DNA of 64,000 nucleotides, from contig CAVZTX010000013.1 of the NCBI GenBank assembly GCA_963778375.1, positions 62,001 to 126,000 on the forward strand, in the 5' to 3' direction. This document shows positions 51,891 to 60,728 of the stretch, piece by piece. Below the pieces are notes generated by a model. That model worked only from the letters and a program-made list of their open reading frames with translations, made no database searches and was not told the origin of the DNA. The position numbers and the translations under genes were made by a program. Within the stretch, counting starts at the first letter, position 1. The number at the start of each line of letters is the position of its first letter. The DNA is from CAVZTX01 sp963778375. GTDB lineage: Bacteria; Chloroflexota; Ktedonobacteria; Ktedonobacterales; Ktedonobacteraceae.

Positions 51891-52877
51891 TTATGCTATT
51901 GGTGTATCAGGAAAAACAACCGGCCGAGAGAGCCGATAGGCGATATTCTGTCCTACTAAGCGCTGAATAGTTGAAGAGCTATACTCCATTGCTTCTAGTC
52001 GGGGAATAATCTGTACGAAAAGACCAATCAGGCCAGGCGTTCCTCCGAACCTTTGCCACATCACCTTATCAGCCATATCAGTAGCAATAGCAATATGTGT
52101 GTCTAGTCCCTCACTTACTAAGCGTTCCAGGAGTGGCCAGACATTCCGATCTGGCTGATGTTTAGGTCGATAAAAGGTATCATATTCAAGCAGAATGCCC
52201 AGCAATGCCAGTTCGCGATGTAAGAGGATATCCGGCCGCTTATCCATGTGGCAAAGCACCACTCGCTCAGGGTTACTTCCGTATCGCAAGAAGAGCGAGA
52301 CGATCTTCTCAGCGGCATGGCCCTGTTCGGTATGAACCTGGATGGCACATCCTGTCTCGTTACTTGTCATTGCTGCCGCTTCGATAAGTTTGCAACTAAA
52401 TGGGCTTAATTCCGCGTTACATGCAATCTTGATGAAGCCCGCCCGAACTGGATGCACCATATCTTGTATCTCTTCTAGACCTTGGTTCATTTCACAAATG
52501 AAATGTGTGATCATGTCATTGGAGTCTGCCTGCAATAGCCAGTAATCCAGAGGGTAATATTTCTTCAGATGACAGCCAGTACATGCAACAATGTGAACAC
52601 CACTATCGCGTGACAGTTCGGATAAGATACGACCGTCGCGTCCGCATCCCCCTGGCTGACAATCAACGAAAGTACCTCCGCCTGCCTTCTGATAATCACG
52701 CAACTCCGCGGTGATAATCGGTTGCTCAAAAAGCGTAGGCAGACCGGGCTCTGTACCTGCCACGGGGGCAATCCAGGCATGGTCATGAGCGTCAGTGATA
52801 CCTGCCTCTTGCGCAGGGATAGGTCCATTGACGGTCACAATCATTGACGTTGTGTGCTGTCCAGCTTTAGCTACCAC
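51891..52877 (-). CDS. Phosphotriesterase-family hydrolase (probable sugar lactonase)
   Basis: 328-residue amidohydrolase-fold, binuclear-metal enzyme. Ligands are readable in order: HDH (ITDAHDHAW), the bridging Lys in AGFIKIACNAE, His in IQVHTEQGH, His in VVLCHMDKRPD, and Asp in IATDMAD. In sugar operons this family frequently opens sugar lactones, here between a dehydrogenase producing a lactone and the acid-processing genes. The GTG at 52877 follows TAGGAG by ten bases. It lies 19 bases after the zinc dehydrogenase gene. Lactonase activity is inference. Confidence 0.88.
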   Translation of the reverse strand: MVAKAGQHTTSMIVTVNGPIPAQEAGITDAHDHAWIAPVAGTEPGLPTLFEQPIITAELRDYQKAGGGTFVDCQPGGCGRDGRILSELSRDSGVHIVACTGCHLKKYYPLDYWLLQADSNDMITHFICEMNQGLEEIQDMVHPVRAGFIKIACNAELSPFSCKLIEAAAMTSNETGCAIQVHTEQGHAAEKIVSLFLRYGSNPERVVLCHMDKRPDILLHRELALLGILLEYDTFYRPKHQPDRNVWPLLERLVSEGLDTHIAIATDMADKVMWQRFGGTPGLIGLFVQIIPRLEAMEYSSSTIQRLVGQNIAYRLSRPVVFPDTPIA

Positions 52878-52896
52878 AAGATGAATTCTCCTACAG

Positions 52897-53940
52897 CTAT
52901 GGCTGCAACACGATTTTAAGAGAGCGGCGATCTTCTGCCGCCGTAAAAGCGGTCTGGACTTCTCTTAATGGATAGCGCGCACTGACTATCCTGCTGAGAT
53001 CAATCCGTCCAGATCCAACAATTGCTGCGGCACGTCGGCAGTCAGCGGTGCTGCACGCGGTTGTCCCCGTGACTCGTAGTTCTTTATAATGCACAACATT
53101 GGAATCAAAGCTGATGTTTGAGCGGTCCTGTGGCAAACCGCCGAAGAAATTGATTCGCCCACCCACGGCCGCCAGCTGCAACGCCTCTTCCTGAGCACGC
53201 TGTGAAGGAGCTGCTACGATAATCACGTCGGCTCCACGCCCGTCGCTCTCCTGAGCAAGTACCTCGGCGAGATTTTCCTGCATCGGGTTGATCGCCCTGT
53301 CAGCTCCAAACTCTAAGGCCTGCCTCAATCGTTCGGGCATCATTTCACTGATAATGACCCGGTTCGCACCATTGAGGTGAGCGAGCAACAGGTGCATAAT
53401 GCCAATTGGTCCAGCACCAACCACTAGAACGATATCTCCAGGACGAATGTTAACTGCATCTTGCCCATGCAGTACGCAAGCAAACGGCTCAATGAGGGCC
53501 GCCACTGCCGAGTCCACTTGCTCACTCAACGGCATCAGATTGCCTTGCAAAATCGCCGCTGCCGTGATACGCATATATTCAGCGAAACCTCCGTCAATAG
53601 TAATGCCGAAGGCATCGTATTCAGTACACAGATTATTTCGCCCGTTTACGCAGAGATGACAATGCCCACATCCTATATTTGGCGCTACAAAGACGCGCTG
53701 GCCAGTTCGTAAACCGTTGACATTCGCCCCTACCTGAGCGATTTCACCGACAAGTTCGTGTCCAGGAATGCGCACGGTACCAGTAGGGTATTTGCGATGC
53801 CCACCATGAAGAATGCGTAAATCAGTGCCGCAGATGCTGGCACTGCTCACCTTCAGTAACGCCTCATCCGGGCCAATCTCAGGCACCGAGCGTTCTTCTA
53901 TGCCCAAAGCATTCGGGCCTCGATAGACGGCTGCAAGCAT
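52897..53940 (-). CDS. Zinc-dependent alcohol/polyol dehydrogenase
   Basis: 347-residue medium-chain dehydrogenase. Catalytic zinc ligands are in SASICGTDLRILHGGH and the IPGHELVGEIAQVGANV (GHE motif). The structural zinc cysteines are GCGHCHLCVNGRNNLC, and the nucleotide loop is VVGAGPIGIMHLL. It resembles sorbitol/threonine dehydrogenases acting on polyols or sugars. The ATG has AGGAGG just upstream and overlaps the TGA of the MocA gene. It probably oxidises the sugar or its keto form early in the route. Confidence 0.93.
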   Translation of the reverse strand: MLAAVYRGPNALGIEERSVPEIGPDEALLKVSSASICGTDLRILHGGHRKYPTGTVRIPGHELVGEIAQVGANVNGLRTGQRVFVAPNIGCGHCHLCVNGRNNLCTEYDAFGITIDGGFAEYMRITAAAILQGNLMPLSEQVDSAVAALIEPFACVLHGQDAVNIRPGDIVLVVGAGPIGIMHLLLAHLNGANRVIISEMMPERLRQALEFGADRAINPMQENLAEVLAQESDGRGADVIIVAAPSQRAQEEALQLAAVGGRINFFGGLPQDRSNISFDSNVVHYKELRVTGTTACSTADCRRAAAIVGSGRIDLSRIVSARYPLREVQTAFTAAEDRRSLKIVLQP

Positions 53941-54995
53941 CAGTTCCTCCTCAATGTTGCCGAGTTGAGTACCTCACTCAGATTGACTGGGCGCTGTTCC
54001 AGGAAAGATGTTGTAGCGGCGAGTACGCCCGCCACCGCCCAGCGCCCATTCTCGCCACTCACCTCTGGAGCTGTATCAGTTTGAATGCAGGTAATAAAAT
54101 ATTCCATCTCGCGAATGTATCCCCAGGCAAACCGCTCGGGCCAGGTACGATAGATTGGGGTCATCAATCCCTGGTCACGATTAGTACACATGAGTACAGC
54201 CTGTCCCTTCAATTCGCCGATTTGCATAATGCCGCGCTCACCAATAATCTCTACACGGGCATCATAGCCGTACTCGCAGGGACACACTCCAGAGATACTG
54301 CCTAAAGCGCCACTCTCGAAACGGATATTGACCAGAGCGTTGTCATAAAAGTTCGGGGTGTCAACACCTCGCTCCGCACCTTTGAAATTTGCTATCTCGC
54401 AGTACACCCGTTCTGGATTAGACCCAGCTAACCAGCGAACGCAATCCCAATCGTGACTGTTGACCTCGGCTAATAATCCATTAGATGTTTTGAGATCACG
54501 CGCCCACGCTGGCGGTAGCCCCGGCCCATGCGTCAGCGACTTGATGATCATTGGTCGACCAATCTCTCCTGCCTGTATCCTTTCTGCTGCTGCAGCAAAC
54601 TCCGGGTCAAAATGGCGCATAAAACCAAGTTGGAGAAATACATGATTGCGTTCCGCTGCCTCAATCATGGCATCGCACTCATCGAGACTTAAGGCCATCG
54701 GCTTTTCACAGAAAATATGTTTCTTCGCTTCTGCCGCCTGTAGCGTTAAAGTATTGTGTGTAAATGTCGGAGTCGTAATGATGACAGCGTCAAAGTCGAT
54801 ACCATCCAACGCCGCCTCCAGCGTATTGAAACGCGCCTCAATTCCAAATGTGTTGCCAGTCATCTCGAGAGAATCGGGGCTGACATCAACCAGCGCAACC
54901 AATTTGCCTTGTGGGATATGGTTGACTAGAGATCGTGCATGCACTTGTCCAGCACGGCCTGCACCAACCAGGCAAAAGCGTAGAGAGCTAGCCAT
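53940..54995 (-). CDS. Gfo/Idh/MocA-family dehydrogenase
   Basis: 351-residue NAD(P)-dependent dehydrogenase of cyclitols, sugars or their derivatives. The N-terminal Rossmann motif is FCLVGAGRAGQVHARSL, and the EKP motif IFCEKPMALSLDECD contributes the catalytic Lys. The region NSHDWDCVRW supplies the His/Asp pair. The ATG at 54995 overlaps the kinase stop codon, with AAGGAGG about 11 bases upstream; the TTG at 55004 is an alternative. A second enzyme of the same family lies in the divergent operon (61654), so two successive or alternative oxidations may occur. Confidence 0.92.
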   Translation of the reverse strand: MASSLRFCLVGAGRAGQVHARSLVNHIPQGKLVALVDVSPDSLEMTGNTFGIEARFNTLEAALDGIDFDAVIITTPTFTHNTLTLQAAEAKKHIFCEKPMALSLDECDAMIEAAERNHVFLQLGFMRHFDPEFAAAAERIQAGEIGRPMIIKSLTHGPGLPPAWARDLKTSNGLLAEVNSHDWDCVRWLAGSNPERVYCEIANFKGAERGVDTPNFYDNALVNIRFESGALGSISGVCPCEYGYDARVEIIGERGIMQIGELKGQAVLMCTNRDQGLMTPIYRTWPERFAWGYIREMEYFITCIQTDTAPEVSGENGRWAVAGVLAATTSFLEQRPVNLSEVLNSATLRRN

Positions 54996-56526
54996 TTTTT
55001 TCAAAACCCTCCTTCAGTATTTGCTGCCAGCTTATGTAGCGTTCCACAAAAGGTCGGTACTGTGCTGTCATTTCGGAACGAGGCCCTATTGGCTCGCCCT
55101 GTACTCGCGTAGTTGCTGTTGCATATGCTGCCAGGTCTTCGAACAAGCCTATACTATATCCCGCAATCAATGCGCTGCCCCAGGTAGCAAATTCGGGACG
55201 TCCCAGGCGCTGGTATGGTACACCAAGCACATCCGCCTTGATCTGATTCCAGGTAGTGCTGCGTGCACCACCACCAATGACCCGTGTCTCGATGAGGTTA
55301 AGATCTCTAAGCAAATCTCCTAGAATTTGCAGGTAATAGGCATATTCGTAAGCAACGCTCTCAAGTATGGCGCGAAAGAAATGTGCCTGCGTATGCCCCC
55401 AGGAAAAACCAATCCAGCTTCCACGCATACGAGGCGCGGCAGGGCAAATACGCCCCCCCAAATGTGGAGAGAACAGCAGGCCATTTGCGCCTGGCGGCAC
55501 ATGAGTTGCTTCCTCTATCATCGCGTCATAGAAATCCTCATTACTTACCTGCGGCTTCCCTTGAAACGTGTTGTAAAAAGTATCCCGAAACCAGCGCAGT
55601 GCCAATCCACCACCACCCACGTAGGCTAACGGATTCCACTGCCCAGGAATAACAGAGCGCATGACCAGTAGAGCGCGATGTTTCTCATCGGCGACAAACT
55701 CATCGGTGCAGCATGCTAGTACAGATGCTGTGCCTGCGGTGTCGAAGAGCATACCTGGTCGCACAATGCCTGCCCCTAGCGCACCTGCGGCAGTATCGCC
55801 CGCGCCGGCCGCAATGGGAGTGCCAGGCGCTAAGCCAAAATCATGAGCGGATGCGGCCGTTACTTCACCTATGATCTCCCATGGCGCAACAATATGTGGT
55901 AATTTATCAGGATCAATATCTAGCAAGCTGCACAGTTGGGGAGACCAGGTACCAGCTTGAGCATCACATAATGCGGAAAAGTGAATGAAGGTATGATCAA
56001 TAAAGGCTTCAGCAGCTTGTAGGCCTGCCATTGCGCCTGCTACATAGCCAGCGGGAGTAACAAATTTGGCTATCCGGCGGTAACTCTCTGGCCGTTCTTC
56101 CTTCCACCACATCATCTTCGGTCCGTGATCGCAAGTAGGTGGACAGCCCGTCAAGCGAGTAATAATATCTCCATGATGGTGTGCAAGTTCCTCAATGTAG
56201 GGTTGACAACGCATATCTAGCCACGAGTCAAATCGCGTAGCTGGCTTGAACTCCTCATCCACTGAGCCGATGCCCGCCATCTGGCTATCGAACGCGATCG
56301 CAGCTACATCTTTAGGTTCGATATTGCTCTCCCGCATGCACCGTGAAACCGCTTGCGCCGCTGAACGATAGAAATCATCGTTCTCTTGTTCTACCTGTCC
56401 CGTCTCGGGATAGTAGAGTGGAACTTCAGTCCGTGCTTCAGCGACAAGTGTCCCATCCGTTTGGTAAAGAGCGGCCTTCGTAGCAGTAGTGCCAAGGTCC
56501 ACTCCGAGCAAGTATGCTTTTGCCAC
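54988..56526 (-). CDS. FGGY-family carbohydrate kinase
   Basis: 512-residue sugar kinase of the xylulokinase/ribulokinase/glycerol kinase family. Phosphate-binding motifs are LLGVDLGTTATKAALYQTDG (DxGT at the N-terminus) and GAGDTAAGALGAG. The adenosine motif GGGARSTTWNQIKADVLG is near the C-terminus, with catalytic Asp in the AIAFDSQMAG-to-DSWLDMRC region. It is most like xylulokinases but the substrate could be any keto-pentose or uncommon sugar. It is the first gene of the minus operon, with its promoter and operator immediately upstream. Confidence 0.93.
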   Translation of the reverse strand: MAKAYLLGVDLGTTATKAALYQTDGTLVAEARTEVPLYYPETGQVEQENDDFYRSAAQAVSRCMRESNIEPKDVAAIAFDSQMAGIGSVDEEFKPATRFDSWLDMRCQPYIEELAHHHGDIITRLTGCPPTCDHGPKMMWWKEERPESYRRIAKFVTPAGYVAGAMAGLQAAEAFIDHTFIHFSALCDAQAGTWSPQLCSLLDIDPDKLPHIVAPWEIIGEVTAASAHDFGLAPGTPIAAGAGDTAAGALGAGIVRPGMLFDTAGTASVLACCTDEFVADEKHRALLVMRSVIPGQWNPLAYVGGGGLALRWFRDTFYNTFQGKPQVSNEDFYDAMIEEATHVPPGANGLLFSPHLGGRICPAAPRMRGSWIGFSWGHTQAHFFRAILESVAYEYAYYLQILGDLLRDLNLIETRVIGGGARSTTWNQIKADVLGVPYQRLGRPEFATWGSALIAGYSIGLFEDLAAYATATTRVQGEPIGPRSEMTAQYRPFVERYISWQQILKEGFEKNG

Positions 56527-56550
56527 GCCGGTTCCTCACGTTCATGCAAA

Positions 56551-56578
56551 TAGTAATCCTGTCATGACAGGATTACTA
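56551..56578. promoter_or_regulatory. Perfect 28-bp palindromic operator (minus operon)
   Basis: TAGTAATCCTGTCA (56551-56564) is the exact reverse complement of 56565-56578. The core TGTCATGACA fits GntR-family half-site style. It lies just downstream of the minus promoter's -10 (56591-56596), where a repressor would block transcription of the kinase operon. Confidence 0.85.
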
Positions 56579-56590
56579 AACCATATTTGG

Positions 56591-56619
56591 AGTATAGTCA
56601 CTAATCCTACATTTGTCAA
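56591..56619 (-). promoter_or_regulatory. Strong sigma-A promoter of the minus sugar operon
   Basis: On the minus strand, TTGACA (56619-56614), a 17-nt spacer and TATACT (56596-56591). It is near consensus and starts about 60 bases before the kinase start codon. Confidence 0.8.
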
Positions 56620-56660
56620 TGCTGTACTAAAAGCGCAATGACAAGCCTGAGAAAAAACTC

Positions 56661-56689
56661 TTGACAATAGAGGGGCTTTCATGTACTAT
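56661..56689 (+). promoter_or_regulatory. Sigma-A promoter of the plus sugar operon
   Basis: TTGACA (56661-56666), a 17-nt spacer and TACTAT (56684-56689). The transcript would have a 200-base leader before the ABC ATPase gene at 56898. Confidence 0.75.
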
Positions 56690-56706
56690 TAGCAGTAACA
56701 ACTTGT

Positions 56707-56726
56707 AATGATAGGATTATATCATT
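56707..56726. promoter_or_regulatory. Second palindromic operator (plus operon)
   Basis: AATGATA (56707-56713) and TATCATT (56720-56726) are perfect inverted arms around GGATTA. The GATAGGATTA half resembles GACAGGATTA of the 28-bp site. It sits about 18 bases after the -10 of the plus promoter, so the same repressor could control both operons. Confidence 0.6.
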
Positions 56727-56897
56727 GCAGATAAAAACTGACATCTTCATAGAGACAGCATTGATAGGAAAGAATAGAGTACCTGGACTGGCTTTAGTTG
56801 CTCTAGCGGATGTTTTCTTCCACAATGTATCTCCCTTTTCCTGATATATGTAGACACGTAGTATATGGAAATGCTGCGGTGAGAAGGGGAAAGCACA

Positions 56898-58433
56898 ATG
56901 GCGGTGCTGAAGGTTGATAACGTAAGTAAGCAGTTCCCAGGTGTACAAGCCTTACGTTCTGTCACACTTGAAGTAGAGGCTGGCGAGGTGCATGCGCTGG
57001 TTGGCGAAAATGGCGCTGGTAAATCTACCCTGGTCAAAATTATTTCTGGAGCGCAGCCTCCCGATAGCGGTCGCATCATCTTCAATGGCAACGTTTTTGA
57101 GGAATATTCACCATCCTATGCCACTATTCATGGTATCTCTGTAGTCTATCAGCGCCAGCAATTGGTTCCTATGCTCTCTGTAGCGGAAAATATTCTTTTA
57201 GGAGATCAGCCACGTCAATTCAATATGCTGATCAGCCAATCTGAAACCTATCGAATAGCTCAGGAACTCTTAGACCGTCTTCGTGTGAACATTGATCTCA
57301 AAGCAAGAGTCGCTGATCTGACTCCGGCTCAACAGCAAGAAATTGCTATTGCAAAGGCTCTCTATCGTCAGGCCAAGCTTATTATCCTTGATGAACCAAC
57401 TGCGGCACTCGGCCCAAAACAAATCGAGCGCCTCTTTGATCTGATCGGAGATTTATGTTCTAATGGTATCAGTGTGTTATACATCTCCCATCATCTCGAA
57501 GAGATTTTTCGGATTGCACACCGCATTACTGTCCTGCGTGATGGAAGCCTTGTCACCACACAACCAACGAAAGAACTCACGCAAAGTGCGGTAGTCAACC
57601 TGATGGCAGGGCATGATCCAGAGAGAGTCAATGAACCGCCCCTTGTTCCCTCTGGTATGGCGGATGCAGAAATCCCCTTATCGACTTCTTCCTCAAAAGA
57701 AGCTGAAATGCTTGAAATTCGAGGGCTTACAGCAGGTTCAGTCCTACAAGACATTACTATTTCTATATCCAGAGGCCAGGTGGTTGGTCTGACAGGCATT
57801 CTTGGTTCAGGTACTCATGACATTGCCCAGGTACTTTTTGGATTGATGCCACTATCTAAGGGACAGATTTTGCTCAATGGTATTCCCTATGCTGCACATA
57901 ATTCACGTAAGGCAATAGCTCAGGGGGTATTCCTGGTTCCTGAAAACCCTGCACGTGATGGCCTTGTTGCTCCAATGTCTATCGCCCAAAACATCACCTT
58001 AGTCGATTTACCTGCAATTACACGCTTTGGCGTGTTGCAACTCAAGGAGGAAGCAGAAACGACCCGCAAATATGTATCGATGTTGCATATTGCAGCGCCC
58101 TCGACAGTGCGGGAAGTACGTAGGCTGAGCGGTGGTAATCAACAAAAGGTCTTACTGGCAAAAGCATTACAGGCGAAAGCTCGTGTGCTTATCCTCGAAG
58201 AACCAACGCAAGGGGTTGATGTAAATGCAAAGGAAGAGATTCACCGGATTATCAAGGAATTAGCTGCAACTGGAAAAGTCGTTCTGGTGGTCTCAACAGA
58301 TATTCGAGATCTATTGCTCTTCACTGATCGTATGCTTGTTTTACGCAAAGGGCACGTTGTTGCCGACATGCCAACGAACGAAGCTGATTATACACAGATA
58401 TTAAATTTGACGCTCGGAACGGAGGACGTATAA
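56898..58433 (+). CDS. Sugar ABC transporter ATP-binding protein (RbsA-like)
   Basis: 511-residue double ATPase of the ribose/xylose/galactose-type importer. The first cassette has Walker A GENGAGKST, Walker B LIILDEPTAAL and H-loop ISHHLEEI. The second has degenerate Walker A (GILGSGTHDIAQV), signature LSGGNQQK and EEPTQGVDVNAKEEI. Asymmetry between the two halves is the rule in this family. GAAGGGGAAAGCACA before ATG. It overlaps the permease gene by one base at the stop (TAATG). Confidence 0.95.
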   Translation: MAVLKVDNVSKQFPGVQALRSVTLEVEAGEVHALVGENGAGKSTLVKIISGAQPPDSGRIIFNGNVFEEYSPSYATIHGISVVYQRQQLVPMLSVAENILLGDQPRQFNMLISQSETYRIAQELLDRLRVNIDLKARVADLTPAQQQEIAIAKALYRQAKLIILDEPTAALGPKQIERLFDLIGDLCSNGISVLYISHHLEEIFRIAHRITVLRDGSLVTTQPTKELTQSAVVNLMAGHDPERVNEPPLVPSGMADAEIPLSTSSSKEAEMLEIRGLTAGSVLQDITISISRGQVVGLTGILGSGTHDIAQVLFGLMPLSKGQILLNGIPYAAHNSRKAIAQGVFLVPENPARDGLVAPMSIAQNITLVDLPAITRFGVLQLKEEAETTRKYVSMLHIAAPSTVREVRRLSGGNQQKVLLAKALQAKARVLILEEPTQGVDVNAKEEIHRIIKELAATGKVVLVVSTDIRDLLLFTDRMLVLRKGHVVADMPTNEADYTQILNLTLGTEDV

Positions 58434-59437
58434 TGGAGCCAGGAAAAAGCGTAGATGTTGAGACGGCACCTGAAACCAAAGATCTGCCAAAACAAGATAT
58501 ACGGACAAGAGCACGCCGCCTTCGTTTTGATCCAACTCTGTATGGTTCAACGATTGTGCTCATTGTTGGAATCATTATTACCTCTATTTTTCAACCTGAA
58601 TTTCTGACCGTCTCAAATATCGAGAACTTACTCTCACAAATTGCAGTTCTCGGTATTTTAACGATGGGGCAAACAATAGTTCTTATTTCAGGAGGAATCG
58701 ATCTCTCCGTTGGGAGTAACGTGGCTTTATCAGGTGTAGTAGCGGGCTTGATGTTTATGCACGGCATCCCTCTGTGGATAGATTGTATTGCAGCATTAAT
58801 TTGTGCAACCCTCATTGGTTTGATAAACGGGGTGCTGATCGCTCAGAATCGTGCTCATCCCTTCATCATCACGTTGGGAATGCTCACATTATTGGAAGGT
58901 ATTGCCGAATTGGTTACCGGCGGTAGTCCGGTTAATGACATGGGCGCTCTCGCCACGATCTTAGGCGGCACGATCTTCTTTGGCATTCCCACTTCGGTCG
59001 TCCTTCTTTTCATTGTGGTAATCCTCGTCGCCTTATTTTTGCGCCGGGCTCCCTTGGGGCGTGCGGCCTACGCCATCGGTGGAAATGAAGAAGCAAGCTA
59101 CCTCTCAGGTATTCCCATCAAGCGCACCAAAATATATTTATACACTCTTGTTGGCCTCATCGCAGGCATTGCGGCTCTCACCTTGAGTGGTATCTTGAAC
59201 GCAGCAGAGGCAAATATCGGTACTGGCCTGGAGTTGCAATCTATCGCTGCGGCAGTCATTGGTGGAACCCCGCTTATTGGAGGCAGAGGAGGAGCGTGGC
59301 GTTCCTTACAAGGAGTCTTATTACTAGGTTTTGTCTCCAATAGCCTCAATTTGCTCTCAATTGGAGCGAATTACCAGAATATTGCCCTGGGTATCATTGT
59401 ACTCATTGCCGTAATGGTGCAAAAAACGCGTTCATGA
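58433..59437 (+). CDS. Sugar ABC transporter permease (RbsC-like)
   Basis: 334-residue integral membrane subunit with about nine to ten helices. Family markers are LGILTMGQTIVLISGGIDLSVGSNVALSGVVAGLM, RAHPFIITLGMLTLLEGIAELVTGGSP and GRAAYAIGGNEEASYLSGIPIKRTKI (the RbsC loop that contacts the ATPase), and later GTGLELQSIAAAVIGGTPLIGGRGG. Only one permease is present, so it probably works as a homodimer. The start overlaps the end of the ATPase gene. Confidence 0.95.
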   Translation: MEPGKSVDVETAPETKDLPKQDIRTRARRLRFDPTLYGSTIVLIVGIIITSIFQPEFLTVSNIENLLSQIAVLGILTMGQTIVLISGGIDLSVGSNVALSGVVAGLMFMHGIPLWIDCIAALICATLIGLINGVLIAQNRAHPFIITLGMLTLLEGIAELVTGGSPVNDMGALATILGGTIFFGIPTSVVLLFIVVILVALFLRRAPLGRAAYAIGGNEEASYLSGIPIKRTKIYLYTLVGLIAGIAALTLSGILNAAEANIGTGLELQSIAAAVIGGTPLIGGRGGAWRSLQGVLLLGFVSNSLNLLSIGANYQNIALGIIVLIAVMVQKTRS

Positions 59438-59523
59438 GGCCTCCATTAAGCCATCCTCTTAGGCGTCGTTCTTGTAGTGCTTTTTTAATGAACATAGTAT
59501 TTCACTTCATCCAGGAGGGATAA

Positions 59524-60597
59524 ATGTCTTCTCAACGACCTTACGGAACACCGAGGTACCGTCGTCCCGGCTTGATGGCTTTGTCTTTCAGCTTACTTTT
59601 GCTTGGTAGTATGCTATTGGCAGCGTGTGGCAGCTCATCAAGCACCGGCACTACAACTTCAGGCGGCAGCAAAACATTAACCATCGCCTTTTTACGTCCC
59701 GGGCCTGATCCCTACTATCAAGATGGGCAGAATGGCGCCGTTATGGCAGCACCAAGTTTAGGTGCCAACGTCATCACGTACTTCTCCAACAACAGTCAAT
59801 CGCAGGAACTGGCCAACGTGGAGGATGCAATCTCCAAACACGTTGACGGTATTCTGATGTATGCTGTATCTCTCTCCGCCGAGTCAGCTGATGTGGCGAA
59901 GGCGAATGCCGCCCATGTGCCGATCTTCCTCCTGTATGGCTACGACAAGACCCTTTTGCCCAATGTGGCCGGATTCGAGCAGGTGAACCTGGTGCAGTAT
60001 GGTCAAGGTGTCGGTACATGGCTTTCGCAGCATCTAAGCAGCGGCAAGGTAGCAATTATCACAGGGCTACTAGGGCGTGGAGATGCCGAGGCCTATGCAC
60101 AGGGCTTCAAGCAAGGTCTAGCTGCAAACAGCAATCTGAACGTTGTTGCGCAGGTGCCGGGTGACTGGAATCGCCAGAAAGCCCAACAGGCAGCTCAGGA
60201 CCTCATTACGGCGCATCCTGATCTGAAGGGTTTGTATGTTGAGAATGAGGATATGGCGATTGGCGCTATTCTCGCTCTCCAGCGTGCTGGCAAGCTTTCG
60301 CAGGTGATGGTTGTCTCCTCCAACGGTGCTCCATACGGCCTGGATGCCATTAGTAAGGGTGAGATACAGGCCTCCAATACCTGTTCGCCAGCCCTGGAGG
60401 CAGTCATGGGACTGCGCATTCTGACCGGGGTCATCAAAAAGACGGTGCAACCGGGTCACCTGTACTATTCGCTGACCGTGTTTGTAACCAAAGGTAACAT
60501 TAGTCAGGCGAACCCATGGGTGCCGGATTCGAGCGGCATACAGAAATTTTTAGCGCTTCCGCAGTTACAGCCGGTTCCCGATTCACAGTTGCCGTAA
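59524..60597 (+). CDS. Sugar ABC transporter substrate-binding lipoprotein (RbsB-like)
   Basis: 357-residue periplasmic-binding-protein-1-like lipoprotein. The signal peptide ends in LLAAC, then a Ser/Thr linker, then LTIAFLRPGPDPYYQDGQNGAVMAAPSLGANV with the ligand-binding start. Other fold elements are VDGILMYAVSLSAES (hinge), YGQGVGTWLSQHL and LKGLYVENEDMAIGAILALQRAGK. AGGAGG five bases before the ATG. It captures the sugar or cyclitol for the importer. A hairpin after it (60632) may separate the transport genes from the following enzymes. Confidence 0.95.
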   Translation: MSSQRPYGTPRYRRPGLMALSFSLLLLGSMLLAACGSSSSTGTTTSGGSKTLTIAFLRPGPDPYYQDGQNGAVMAAPSLGANVITYFSNNSQSQELANVEDAISKHVDGILMYAVSLSAESADVAKANAAHVPIFLLYGYDKTLLPNVAGFEQVNLVQYGQGVGTWLSQHLSSGKVAIITGLLGRGDAEAYAQGFKQGLAANSNLNVVAQVPGDWNRQKAQQAAQDLITAHPDLKGLYVENEDMAIGAILALQRAGKLSQVMVVSSNGAPYGLDAISKGEIQASNTCSPALEAVMGLRILTGVIKKTVQPGHLYYSLTVFVTKGNISQANPWVPDSSGIQKFLALPQLQPVPDSQLP

Positions 60598-60631
60598 GCG
60601 TTCTGACAGTTCAATTTCCCTGAGAAATTTG

Positions 60632-60691
60632 AGATCGGCGCTCTTGTCTAGCTGTTTCTACCAAATGCTCATGCTAGAGCGCCGATCTTTT
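60632..60691 (+). terminator. Hairpin terminator between transport and enzyme genes
   Basis: AGATCGGCGCTCT (60632-60644) pairs with AGAGCGCCGATCT (60676-60688), followed by TTT and TATCC. With a 31-base loop and a short T-run, read-through is likely, giving less expression of the downstream enzymes. Confidence 0.65.
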
Positions 60692-60728
60692 ATCCAGGAA
60701 ACCTATTTTTGTAACAGGAGGAAAATAA

